The notes under the pieces are model-generated. The model worked only from the letters and a program-made list of their open reading frames with translations. It ran no database searches and was not told the origin of the DNA. From contig DAOTVP010000068.1 in the NCBI GenBank assembly GCA_034436155.1, forward strand, positions 1 to 64,000: a stretch of 64,000 bases of DNA, given 5' to 3'. Shown one piece after another: positions 51,464 through 60,700 of the stretch (its first letter is position 1; every line of letters begins with the position of its first letter). A program made the translations under genes and the position numbers. The stretch comes from GCA-2794515 sp034436155 (lineage in GTDB: Bacteria > Chloroflexota > Anaerolineae > Aggregatilineales > Phototrophicaceae).

Positions 51464-51485
51464 CACAGGTATCCCTTCATTGACA

Positions 51486-52505
51486 CTATTTGAGGACGAT
51501 ATAATAACCATCCATGTGTGCCATCCAATCGGTCATAAATTTATCCATGGGGATTTGCATATAACGGTCATAAGACACATTATGTTCAACATTAAATCCC
51601 TTGCCCCAATTGGTAGCCACCAACACATTCGTGGCATTGCCGTTATCATCTTTTTGGATACCCACCACATTATAAGCATGACCATCTGTTACCCCTATAC
51701 CAAATGCGTCATCTATCTGTGATGTGACATATAATGTATTCCCTTGGCTCACTTGGTCAACCAAAAATTGTTTGGCACGTTCTTCGTTAACGCCTAATAA
51801 ATCTCTAAACGTTGGCAAATCGATAAAACCGAATAGCTTATTGCGAAAATGACCTTCCTCATACGGGACATTATGGTCATTCAAAATCTTCTTGGCGGCA
51901 TCAAGTGGAAAATCATAATCTTGCTTATATTGCTTGGTAAATTGGTCAAGATATTCCTGTGCCTTTTCGGGTGAAATATCGATCCCCTCATGGACGAGCA
52001 AATTCATTGCCCCATAAATCACACAACTGCCACCAATTTGTTCAAGCTGTTCGCCGAAGGTGAAGCCCGCATTGGGCGTGAATGTCCAGCCATCACCCGT
52101 GACATACTCGGATAATCGCTTATGGATGGCATCAAGTTTTGCTTTATCGGTGGCGGTGGCATCCATCAAATTACCAATGGCGGTACGTAATCCCGCCAAA
52201 AAGCCACCTTCGGACATGAATAACCGCGACCCCGCTTCTTCGGCTTGGCGGAGGATGACCGCCACCTGATGTAACACCTGGGAAAGAGTATCGAAATTCG
52301 TTACCAATCGATTCATGGCAGGCAAGATAACATCACGCATGTCATTCTGAAATGCCTGTGATCCGCGCCCAATCCACTCGGTTTCTAACTTATCGACCAT
52401 TTGTGCTATGAGCCGATGTCGGGTCTTATACGACTCGGCAGATGTCCGAAAATATTGGATGAGTTTATCGATTTGTGCATAATCAATTTCAATTTTATCG
52501 GTCAT
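51486..52505 (-). CDS. WXG100-papain-like cysteine protease fusion (candidate secreted effector)
   Basis: The 339-residue protein starts at ATG 52505 with AGAAGGAAGCC upstream. Residues 1 to about 98 form a WXG100/ESAT-6-like helical hairpin: IDKLIQYFRTSAESYKTRH, then W44-I45-G46 at the turn, and a second helix LPAMNRLVTNFDTLSQVLHQVA. Residues about 150-339 have a papain-like pattern: Q156 and C161 in EQIGGSCVIYGAMNLL, H276 in DGHAYNVVGIQ and N299 in VATNWGKGF, in the right order (oxyanion Gln, nucleophile Cys, His, Asn-Trp-Gly). WXG100 N-termini direct export by type VII (Esx) systems, so this looks like an LXG/WXG-type toxin or protease effector. No T7SS core gene is visible. A small partner gene follows at 51463. 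Confidence 0.75.
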   Translation of the reverse strand: MTDKIEIDYAQIDKLIQYFRTSAESYKTRHRLIAQMVDKLETEWIGRGSQAFQNDMRDVILPAMNRLVTNFDTLSQVLHQVAVILRQAEEAGSRLFMSEGGFLAGLRTAIGNLMDATATDKAKLDAIHKRLSEYVTGDGWTFTPNAGFTFGEQLEQIGGSCVIYGAMNLLVHEGIDISPEKAQEYLDQFTKQYKQDYDFPLDAAKKILNDHNVPYEEGHFRNKLFGFIDLPTFRDLLGVNEERAKQFLVDQVSQGNTLYVTSQIDDAFGIGVTDGHAYNVVGIQKDDNGNATNVLVATNWGKGFNVEHNVSYDRYMQIPMDKFMTDWMAHMDGYYIVLK

Positions 52506-52676
52506 GTTTGGCTTCCTTCTGTTGCATACCACATGCTTTTTATTATAATATAATTTTGTGATAATGAATGATTAACACCTAAATAACCCCCTAGCCAGTT
52601 CGCACAAGCCCCGTTTTTGCATAGTCCCTCGCAACATGTTACAATTCCAAAATAAATTTTGATGCGATAGGACATT

Positions 52677-55600
52677 ATGAATATGGACGAAAAAGTGCAA
52701 GGCTTTCATGTCTCGCGGGTCTCGCGGGAAAAATATCAATTCGAGGCAGATTTTTTCACGCGCATTGGCAAGGCGCACATCCCCAATTTTCAGGTGGCGC
52801 GACGCTTCGCCACCCGCATGAATCAACGGCGCGATATTGCCCATTTTCCGCATCAGAGCATCGCGCCGTCTCAGGTCAACGCGGTGGCGTTGATTCACGG
52901 CATCACGCAATTCGTGTTCAGGATGTATTGCGCCAGACACCCGCACCTGCTCCAAAACACGCTCTCGCACTTGGGCGACCAATTCGGCGAGGCGACCACC
53001 AAAACGCTGACCAAATTCATCGAAGAATTCCCGCCGACCCCCGTTTTCTCGCGCCAGCAGAGCATCGCTGAGTATCTGAACGACACGATTGAGGCACGCC
53101 CAACCCGCGAAATCGCGCTCGAAGAACTGATTTTGCTGTGGATATCCAACCAGAACCCCGCTTTTAGCCCGTTCTTCGAGATTTTTGGCGATGACGCGCT
53201 CAAACAACAAACCGCCTACCCCCAACTGACCGCCGATATTCACACTTATTTTGACGACATCGCCGATGCCGATGCGGGCGATGGGCAATTCCCCAGTGGC
53301 GTGAACATCCTCGACTTGTTGCTCGAACCCGTGCGCCGTGCGCCTCATTCGCTCGAAGAGCAATTGCGTATCCTCATCGACCGTTGGAGCGCCGTGCTAG
53401 GCGATTTTATCTACCGCTTGCTCACGGCGATGGACATCCTCGCAGAAGACGGGCGGGCGATCCCAGGCGCGTTTGTGACGGGTATCAAAGGCGAAACGCC
53501 CGTCATCTCGTTTGATAGTAGCCTATACGAATACGAAAATTTCACCCCCGATAAAGACTGGATGCCCAACGTGGTCATGCTCGCCAAAAATGCCTATGTG
53601 TGGCTCGACCAGTTATCCAAAGAATATCAGCGCCCAATCACCACGCTCGACCAAGTGCCAGATGCCGAACTGGATAAATTGGCGCGGTGGGGTATCACAG
53701 GCTTGTGGCTCATCGGCTTGTGGGAACGGAGCATCGCCTCGCAACGGATTAAACACCTGTGTGGCAACCCCGATGCCGTCGCCAGCGCCTACTCGTTGCG
53801 GTCATATCAGATTGCCCAACGGCTCGGTGGCGAGGCGGCGATCAATAACCTGCGAGAACGGGCGTGGAAGCGCGGTATCCGTCTCGCCAGTGATATGGTG
53901 CCGAACCACATGGGCATCGATAGCGATTGGGTGGTGAATCATCCCGACTGGTTTTTGTCGCTGGATTATTCGCCCTACCCCAATTACACCTTCAACGGAC
54001 CGAATTTATCCAACGATGAGCGCGTGGGGATTTATCTGGAGGATCATTATTACGATCGCAGTGATGCGGCGGTGGTGTTTAAGCGTGTCGACCATCACAC
54101 GGGTAGCACCAAGTATATCTATCACGGCAACGACGGCACATCAATGCCGTGGAACGACACCGCGCAACTGAATTATCTCAATCCGCAAGTGCGCGAGGCG
54201 ATGATCCAAACCATCATCGCCATCGCCAAACAATTCCCGATTATCCGTTTCGATGCCGCCATGACGCTGGTCAAAAAGCATATCCAACGATTGTGGTTTC
54301 CAGAACCCGGTGCGGGCGGGGCGATTCCATCGCGGTCTGAACATGCCATGACCCGCGCCCAACTCGACCAGATTATGCCCGAAGAATTCTGGCGCGAGGT
54401 GGTGGATAGAGCCGCCATCGAAGCGCCCGATACGCTCCTGCTGGCAGAAGCGTTCTGGTTGCTCGAAGGCTATTTCGTCCGCACGTTGGGGATGCACCGC
54501 GTGTATAACAGCGCCTTCATGAACATGTTGCGCGATGAAGAAAATGCCAAATATCGCAGTGTGATGAAGAACACGCTGGAATTTGACCCCGAAGTGTTGC
54601 GCCGTTACGTCAATTTTTTGAATAATCCCGATGAAAAGACGGCGGTCGAACAATTCGGCAAGGGCGATAAATATTTCGGCGTGACTATGATGATGCTCAC
54701 CACGCCCGGCTTGCCCATGATTGGTCACGGGCAAATCGAGGGCTATGCCGAAAAATATGGCATGGAATATTACCGCGCCTATTGGGACGAAAAACCAGAT
54801 GCCTATCTCATCCAACGGCATGAACGCGAGGTGTTCCCCGTCATCAAAAAGCGGTTTGTGTTCAGTGGCGTGCAACACTTTTTGTTGTACGATTTTTATA
54901 CCGATGGTGGCGTGAACGAGAATGTCTTCGCGCATAGCAACCGCGCAGGCGATGAGCGCGGGCTGGTGTTGTATAATAATGCCTATCACGGCACCCGCGG
55001 GTGGATTAAGACATCCGTCGCCTATTCCGTCAAGACGGGCAAAGGCGATGAACGCGCCCTCATCCAACGCACCCTCGCCGATAGTTTGGGCTTGCCCGAT
55101 GACGGCAACATGTATTGCATCTTCAAAGATTATAAAAGCGGGATGGAATTCATCCGCAACAGCCAAGATTTAGTCCGTAACGGCTTTTACGCCGAACTCG
55201 CGGGCTATCAATACATGGTGTTGATGGATTGGCGCATTGTCGAAAATAGCCCCAGCCGTCCGTATGCCATGATCGCCGATTACTTGGGCGGGCACGGTGT
55301 GCCGAGTGTCGATGATGCCATCCGCGAATTGATGGTCGAGCCTGTCCGCACGCCGTTCCGTGCGTTATTGGATAACGCATTTCTGACCGACATTCTGACG
55401 CATCGGGGCGCGAAATCGGTTGAAGAAGTCCTCGAAAATGATATTTTGAATGTGGATTTGCATGAGCGCCTCATCACATTGCTGACGGCTATCCGCGATT
55501 TTATCGGCGAAGACGATTTCAAATCGGAATTGACCAATGCAGTGGATGAGATTATCGAAGAAACCAAAGACGAATTGACCGATTCGCAAATCATCGAAAT

Positions 55601-56210
55601 CCAAACCGAAACTCGTGAAACGCAAATTCCAGTGATGTCCATCAACATTGTGACGCATATCGCAAAATTGCTCACCATCCAACCACCCCAAACCCCTGCC
55701 CTGCTCAACCTGTGGGAGGCAAAAGGCGAGGATAACGGCTTGTGGGCGGCGTGGGTCATCACGCTCATCCTGCAAGGGGTCGGCACGCCAGACCAAGCCC
55801 GTAGCTGGATGGATGAATGGTTTTTGAACCGCATTATCGTCACCGCGCTAACCGATATGGGCGTAGACGCGGGCAATGCCGATAAACTGCTGATGGCGAT
55901 CAAGCTGTCGGTCGCCGAACCCGACATGGTGTTCAAAGAATTTTTCGCCACCCCTGCCGATTTGCTCAATTACGCGCTGAATGACCGCGATGGTCAGGCG
56001 TGGTTGGGGATTAACACCTTCCAAGAGGTGTTGTGGTATAGTGGTGAAGGCTTCGATTTGTTCGTGCTGTGGTTGCTTGGGCTTGGGACGATACTCGCAC
56101 CCGATGATGAAGCCCGCCAAGCGCGAGAAACGGCGGTCGCTTCCTTATATAGTGCATCCAAACGCAGTGATTATCAGGTCGAGCGGCTCAAACGGTTGAT
56201 GAAGAAATAA
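52677..56210 (+). CDS. Large GH13-like alpha-amylase family protein
   Basis: The 1177-residue protein has start ATG 52677 (ATAGGAC upstream). No signal peptide. The first about 290 residues are an unassigned helical domain. The GH13 barrel (about 320-780) has region I SDMVPNHMG, region II IIRFDAAMTL (nucleophile Asp at about 525), region III LLLAEAFW (acid Glu at about 590) and region IV VNFLNNPDEKTA (Asp at about 652; the usual His of NHD is replaced). A later motif is LTTPGLPMIGHGQIEG. The last about 400 residues are helical and contain an acidic stretch (EEVLENDI...). All three catalytic carboxylates remain, but the region IV change and length set it apart from common amylases. It probably acts on an alpha-glucan inside the cell. 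Confidence 0.85.
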   Translation: MNMDEKVQGFHVSRVSREKYQFEADFFTRIGKAHIPNFQVARRFATRMNQRRDIAHFPHQSIAPSQVNAVALIHGITQFVFRMYCARHPHLLQNTLSHLGDQFGEATTKTLTKFIEEFPPTPVFSRQQSIAEYLNDTIEARPTREIALEELILLWISNQNPAFSPFFEIFGDDALKQQTAYPQLTADIHTYFDDIADADAGDGQFPSGVNILDLLLEPVRRAPHSLEEQLRILIDRWSAVLGDFIYRLLTAMDILAEDGRAIPGAFVTGIKGETPVISFDSSLYEYENFTPDKDWMPNVVMLAKNAYVWLDQLSKEYQRPITTLDQVPDAELDKLARWGITGLWLIGLWERSIASQRIKHLCGNPDAVASAYSLRSYQIAQRLGGEAAINNLRERAWKRGIRLASDMVPNHMGIDSDWVVNHPDWFLSLDYSPYPNYTFNGPNLSNDERVGIYLEDHYYDRSDAAVVFKRVDHHTGSTKYIYHGNDGTSMPWNDTAQLNYLNPQVREAMIQTIIAIAKQFPIIRFDAAMTLVKKHIQRLWFPEPGAGGAIPSRSEHAMTRAQLDQIMPEEFWREVVDRAAIEAPDTLLLAEAFWLLEGYFVRTLGMHRVYNSAFMNMLRDEENAKYRSVMKNTLEFDPEVLRRYVNFLNNPDEKTAVEQFGKGDKYFGVTMMMLTTPGLPMIGHGQIEGYAEKYGMEYYRAYWDEKPDAYLIQRHEREVFPVIKKRFVFSGVQHFLLYDFYTDGGVNENVFAHSNRAGDERGLVLYNNAYHGTRGWIKTSVAYSVKTGKGDERALIQRTLADSLGLPDDGNMYCIFKDYKSGMEFIRNSQDLVRNGFYAELAGYQYMVLMDWRIVENSPSRPYAMIADYLGGHGVPSVDDAIRELMVEPVRTPFRALLDNAFLTDILTHRGAKSVEEVLENDILNVDLHERLITLLTAIRDFIGEDDFKSELTNAVDEIIEETKDELTDSQIIEIQTETRETQIPVMSINIVTHIAKLLTIQPPQTPALLNLWEAKGEDNGLWAAWVITLILQGVGTPDQARSWMDEWFLNRIIVTALTDMGVDAGNADKLLMAIKLSVAEPDMVFKEFFATPADLLNYALNDRDGQAWLGINTFQEVLWYSGEGFDLFVLWLLGLGTILAPDDEARQARETAVASLYSASKRSDYQVERLKRLMKK

Positions 56211-56226
56211 TCGGTAGTGACGAAAT

Positions 56227-56249
56227 GGGACGACTCGCTGGGTCGTCCC
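56227..56249. terminator. Hairpin between convergent genes
   Basis: GGGACGAC-TCGCTGG-GTCGTCCC (8 bp) lies 17 nt after the GH13 stop and 19 nt before the stop of the minus-strand gene. It also resembles the GGGCGACC.../...GGTCGTCC repeat near 13022. Confidence 0.55.
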
Positions 56250-56267
56250 TAGATCGCACAACAAATT

Positions 56268-57536
56268 TTATACCGCGTATTCACCTGTCTCGGTTTGATA
56301 CGACTGGCTGTACATGATCTCATGGAAGCGCACGAAGCGATGTATCAAGGTGCGGACGAAGGCATAACCCGCGTGTTGCTCAATTTGGAACAGCGCGTCC
56401 TCTAGGCGATGATAACTGGTCTTATAGACCGCCTGCAGGTATGTCAGCCGTTCAGAGAGCGCCCGTAGCGAGGCATCGCACACCGCTTGGTCGCCGATAC
56501 CATGCAGGGCGAGGTTAAATTCGCCGTGAATGGCATCTTTTTGGATACGTGTGATATGTGCGCCAATATCGGCACGGCAAATCAGTTGTAACAACGTCTC
56601 ATCGGGGTGTGCTTCGCGTTGGAGCGTGGTGAGCAGAGCATCCATTTCGAGCATCGGCAAGCGCGTGAGAGCGCCCAAATCGTTGAGCAAGCGCACCAGC
56701 AACGCTGCTTCGCGCAGGGCATCGTGCAAATAACCGCTTGCCAATACCGCCTCAAAATCGGGCAAGTTATAAATACATTCTGCCAATACCGAGATATAAT
56801 AGCCCAACACAGGCGCCACCAAAATGGCATCGGTACTGGTGCTAATGCGCTCATCCAACGGCATATCGGGTTCATTGACCAGCTTATTCACCGCTTCATA
56901 CCGCGCTCGCAAACCCGCTTGCACCATCGCCCCACCCCGAAACAAATTGCATTGCGTATATAACACATAACACGTCTCGATATTCGCCACCAGCGAGGGG
57001 AAAAAGCCATATTCTAAATCATGCACATTGACGCTGGGGTATTGCCTCACGTATAAATCGGCAATTTGTTGATATTTCTGTGGGCTAAGGCTTTGAGCAA
57101 ACCCCGACACATCCATCTGAGTCACCAATTTGCCCATCGCCAATTGCCAATCCGATTTGCGCTCCTCCAAACGCGCCAGCATCGCATCATTAAAGGTGAT
57201 GACATACTCGCGCAAATGGGTATTTTGTGGGTATATCAAGCCAATCCCCAAATTATCTGAGACGGTTTCAAATACCAAATACGTATTCATGACCATGCTG
57301 TATTGTATCAGATCGTACCCATACGTATCATCGACCATCTCCTTCAATAATTCCCATGCCATCTTGACCATTTGCGTCAAGCCGATCAGTTGTAACCAGA
57401 TCTCGCGTTTGGGGTTGGCATCGGTGAATGCCCATTGATAAAAATGCCGATACAACCCATCGGGCATGTGAACTTGTGCGGACGCATCCAAAAAATGTGT
57501 GTTATGGTGAAGTGCTGTTAGAAAATCGTTATTCAT
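56268..57536 (-). CDS. Unrecognised helical protein, 422 residues
   Basis: I do not recognise this protein. ATG 57536 is preceded by AAAGGATGGGACTC. It is almost entirely helical with no signal peptide or obvious TM helix. Notable motifs are an aspartate-rich KEMVDDTYGYD near residues 68-75 and LLNDLGALTRL near 300. Both recall the metal-binding motifs of class I terpene synthases (DDxxD and NDxx(S/T)), but the spacing of about 220 residues is longer than usual and the folds around them are not clearly alike. It is convergent with the GH13 gene and separated from the lipoprotein gene by 227 nt with a strong terminator. A role in isoprenoid or lipid metabolism is only a weak guess. Confidence 0.5.
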   Translation of the reverse strand: MNNDFLTALHHNTHFLDASAQVHMPDGLYRHFYQWAFTDANPKREIWLQLIGLTQMVKMAWELLKEMVDDTYGYDLIQYSMVMNTYLVFETVSDNLGIGLIYPQNTHLREYVITFNDAMLARLEERKSDWQLAMGKLVTQMDVSGFAQSLSPQKYQQIADLYVRQYPSVNVHDLEYGFFPSLVANIETCYVLYTQCNLFRGGAMVQAGLRARYEAVNKLVNEPDMPLDERISTSTDAILVAPVLGYYISVLAECIYNLPDFEAVLASGYLHDALREAALLVRLLNDLGALTRLPMLEMDALLTTLQREAHPDETLLQLICRADIGAHITRIQKDAIHGEFNLALHGIGDQAVCDASLRALSERLTYLQAVYKTSYHRLEDALFQIEQHAGYAFVRTLIHRFVRFHEIMYSQSYQTETGEYAV

Positions 57537-57698
57537 TGAGTCCCATCCTTTAACAAAGTTAGATATATCGTACCATAACTTTGCGGTAAAAATATGTAAA
57601 TTTTACCAAATTCATAATGAGAAATGATTTAGCTGATATTTAAGATGGATTAAGTAATCTTGTATTGCGGTTTTCGTGATGCGTGACAGGTTTGTGAC

Positions 57699-57730
57699 AA
57701 AAAAGAGCCAGAGGCGTAATGCCTCTGGCT
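57699..57730 (-). terminator. Rho-independent terminator of the giant lipoprotein gene
   Basis: On the minus strand, AGCCAGAGGC-ATTAC-GCCTCTGGCT (10 bp, 57706-57730) is followed by CTTTTTTG (T-run at 57699-57704). It lies 34 nt past the stop codon. Confidence 0.88.
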
Positions 57731-57763
57731 GACAGAAACTTCGGATGGGATGTATCCCCTCCC

Positions 57764-60700
57764 CTACTTCGGTGGCAGATTGCCACCCCGACTCGCGTCC
57801 TCTTCGGCGGGGCTATTTTGCGGATCGCGCTGATTGGCATCCCCACCCACCGCGGGTTCTAACACGGCTAAATCGACAGGCTCGCCATCTATCGGCACGG
57901 CGTTGACCACGTACAGGTTGTTATTCCCCAACACATTGCTGGTGAACACGAGGTTGGTCGTGTCGCAAATCCACGCGGGCGAGAAAGCGTTGCCGTTGCT
58001 GGTCAATTGGCGCGTTGTGCCTGTGGCGATTTCGTACACGTACAGCGTGCTAAATCCAAAATCGGACACGGCTTGATAGGCGATATACATGCCATCGGGC
58101 GACCAAATCGCGTGTTGTGGGCGTGTTCCCATCGGCGTTATATCCATTAACGGATTGCCCTGTCCGTCCATGACGCGCAGGATGCTCACGCCGTTGCTAT
58201 CGGTCGCTTGATACAAAATCGTGCCACCATCGGGGCGATATTGTGGGTTGGTATCATCGGCAGAGCCGTCAGATAGGCGGATAATCGTCCCTGTGACAAA
58301 GTTGTATTCGTAAATTTGCCACAAACCATCTTCACGGCTCGATTGGAAGGCGATGCGCGTCCCGTCTGGATGCCACGCGGGGTTGATATCGGGCGCGGGG
58401 TGATTCGTCAGGCGCGTTTTCTCGCCCGTGAGCAGGTCTATCATCCGCAATTCCCAATTGCCGTCTACGTTGGATTCGTACACGATTTTCGTGCCGTCCG
58501 GAGACCACGACGGGTCAAAATCTACCGCGCTGTCGTTATCCGTCAGGCGGATAACCGTGCTACCATCCACCGCCGCGGCGTAAATTTCCCAATTGCCGTC
58601 ACGGTTGCTAGAGAAGGCAATCCAACGCCCGTCTGGTGAGCGGGTCGGCGCGAGGTCGATAAATCCAACACCATTCGAGAGGTTTTCTGGCGCACGGTTG
58701 GCGGATGCCCAGAACAATTCCCAATCGCCCGTTTCGTTGCTGTGATAGATGATTTCTGGCAGGCACACCGCCCCACCGATTTGGATAGGTGTCCAATTTT
58801 GAACAGGACGTTCTTCTTGTACCCCACACCCGCTACCCGACACGTCAATCACAACCTGACCGCCGATCTCAACGGTGATGCCACACAACGGCGTTGGCGC
58901 GTTGGGGGTCGGCTCGACAATCGGGATTTCGGGCAGGTCAATGGTCGGCAACGTGGGCAACGTTGGGATTTCGATGGTCACGATCGGCGTGATTTCGGGT
59001 GTTGGTGTCACCTCTGGTGTCGGCGTAATCTCCGCAGTCGGCGTTACCTCTGGCGTGAATTCTTCGGTCGGTGTCACAATCGGCGTGAATTCTTCGGTCG
59101 GTGTCACGACTGGCGTAATGTCTTCGGTCGGTGTCACGACTGGCGTTAGGCTACCCTCACAAATCGTCAAATCGCGGATGAGGATGGGCGGGATGTTGGT
59201 GGTAGGTGTTTGTTCCGTGATCATCTGCAACAAAGACGCATTCAGATAATCGGGATTGGGATATTGCATTTGCGCCGATTGTAGCCCGCTTGTATCGAAT
59301 GCGATGGTCTGCGTGCCGTCTTGCAAGGCGAGATAATATTCGACATTATTGATGATGAACGGCATTTGTTGACCGCCAAACAGGGTCGCCAGCATCGCCG
59401 TCCCGCTCATGGTGATGCTGATGGTGTTGATGCCCGTGCTGTAATCGCATTGTTCGCTGATGTTGATCGTCAAGGTCTGAAGTGTGCCGATGCAATCGCC
59501 CACCAATTCCGCCGTTAACGGTTGCGATACGAACATAGACGCGAAGAGCGCCATCGGATCGTTGCCGATGCCATTCGTCATTGTGTCAAAGGCGGCGTTG
59601 ATCTCATCGATTGTCACCGTCTCGCCATTGTTGATGCGTTCTACAAACGGTTGGAAGACATTCACCAACGTCCCCATCAGCGCATACGGATTGAAGAAAT
59701 TCAGATACAACATCGCACCATCGGGCGGTGGCGCGATAATCGTCAGCATAGACGAGATGGTTGTCCCATTTCTGGATGCGGTGCCCGTGCTAAATGCGAC
59801 AATGTTAGACGGCATCCCGCCCATTTGGAACGTGCTAATATCGAGTGGCGTGGTGTGCGAAATCGCTATCGGCAAGAAAGTGAACATGTTTCCAATGCCG
59901 AACAGATCATCGCTGACGATGGTTGATGGGTCGATCGGGAAGCTATCCGCCCCGTCTACATGCGTCAAAATGAGCGTGAGCATCTGGATGATGGCGTTGA
60001 TGTATGCCTCACCATCGCCGAAATCAATCGTCACGACCACTTGACCGGGCATTTGGCATGTGAGGCTTTGAACCGACGGCGTGGGTGGTTCTGGGATGAT
60101 GATATCATCACCGCCACCTGTATCGCCACATACCGTCAGCATGAGCGAGATAAACATCGGCACATCGGGCGGGATGATAGCGCCGTTTGCGATGCTCGAC
60201 AGGGCTTGGTTGATATACTCCGGATTCAGATACTGCAAGTTCAACACATACAAGCCGTTGGTATCTACTTGGATGGTCTGAACACCGTCTTGGAAGTTCA
60301 ATGCGCCCGATTGCCCGTTCACCATATACATCAACAACACATTAGAATTACTGCCCAACAAAGACACAATCGCGCCAGCACCGCTCACAGTGAAGCTGAT
60401 GGTGTTGATGCCCGTTTGTGCGTTGCACGATTCGGTCACTTCGATTTGCAAATTGATATCCACGATGCCCAAGCAGGGCGCGAGCGCCGATGTATCCAGT
60501 TGTTGGCTATAGAACAACGCCAAGAAGGATGTCCCTTGACCGCTGATGCCAGAGAGGACGTTATTGATGCTCTCTGCGGTGATGGTCTCGCCGTTGTTGT
60601 ATCGATCCACGAGCGGTTGCAACAACATGTTCAACAGCGTGGCGATTTGTCTGGGCGTGACCATATTCAGATAAACGGGCGCACCCTCTGGGATGGAGGT

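Noticed and set aside
54141..55166. Long minus-strand frame inside the GH13 gene
   Set aside because: It is opposite the catalytic barrel, has no ribosome binding site and no recognisable motif.
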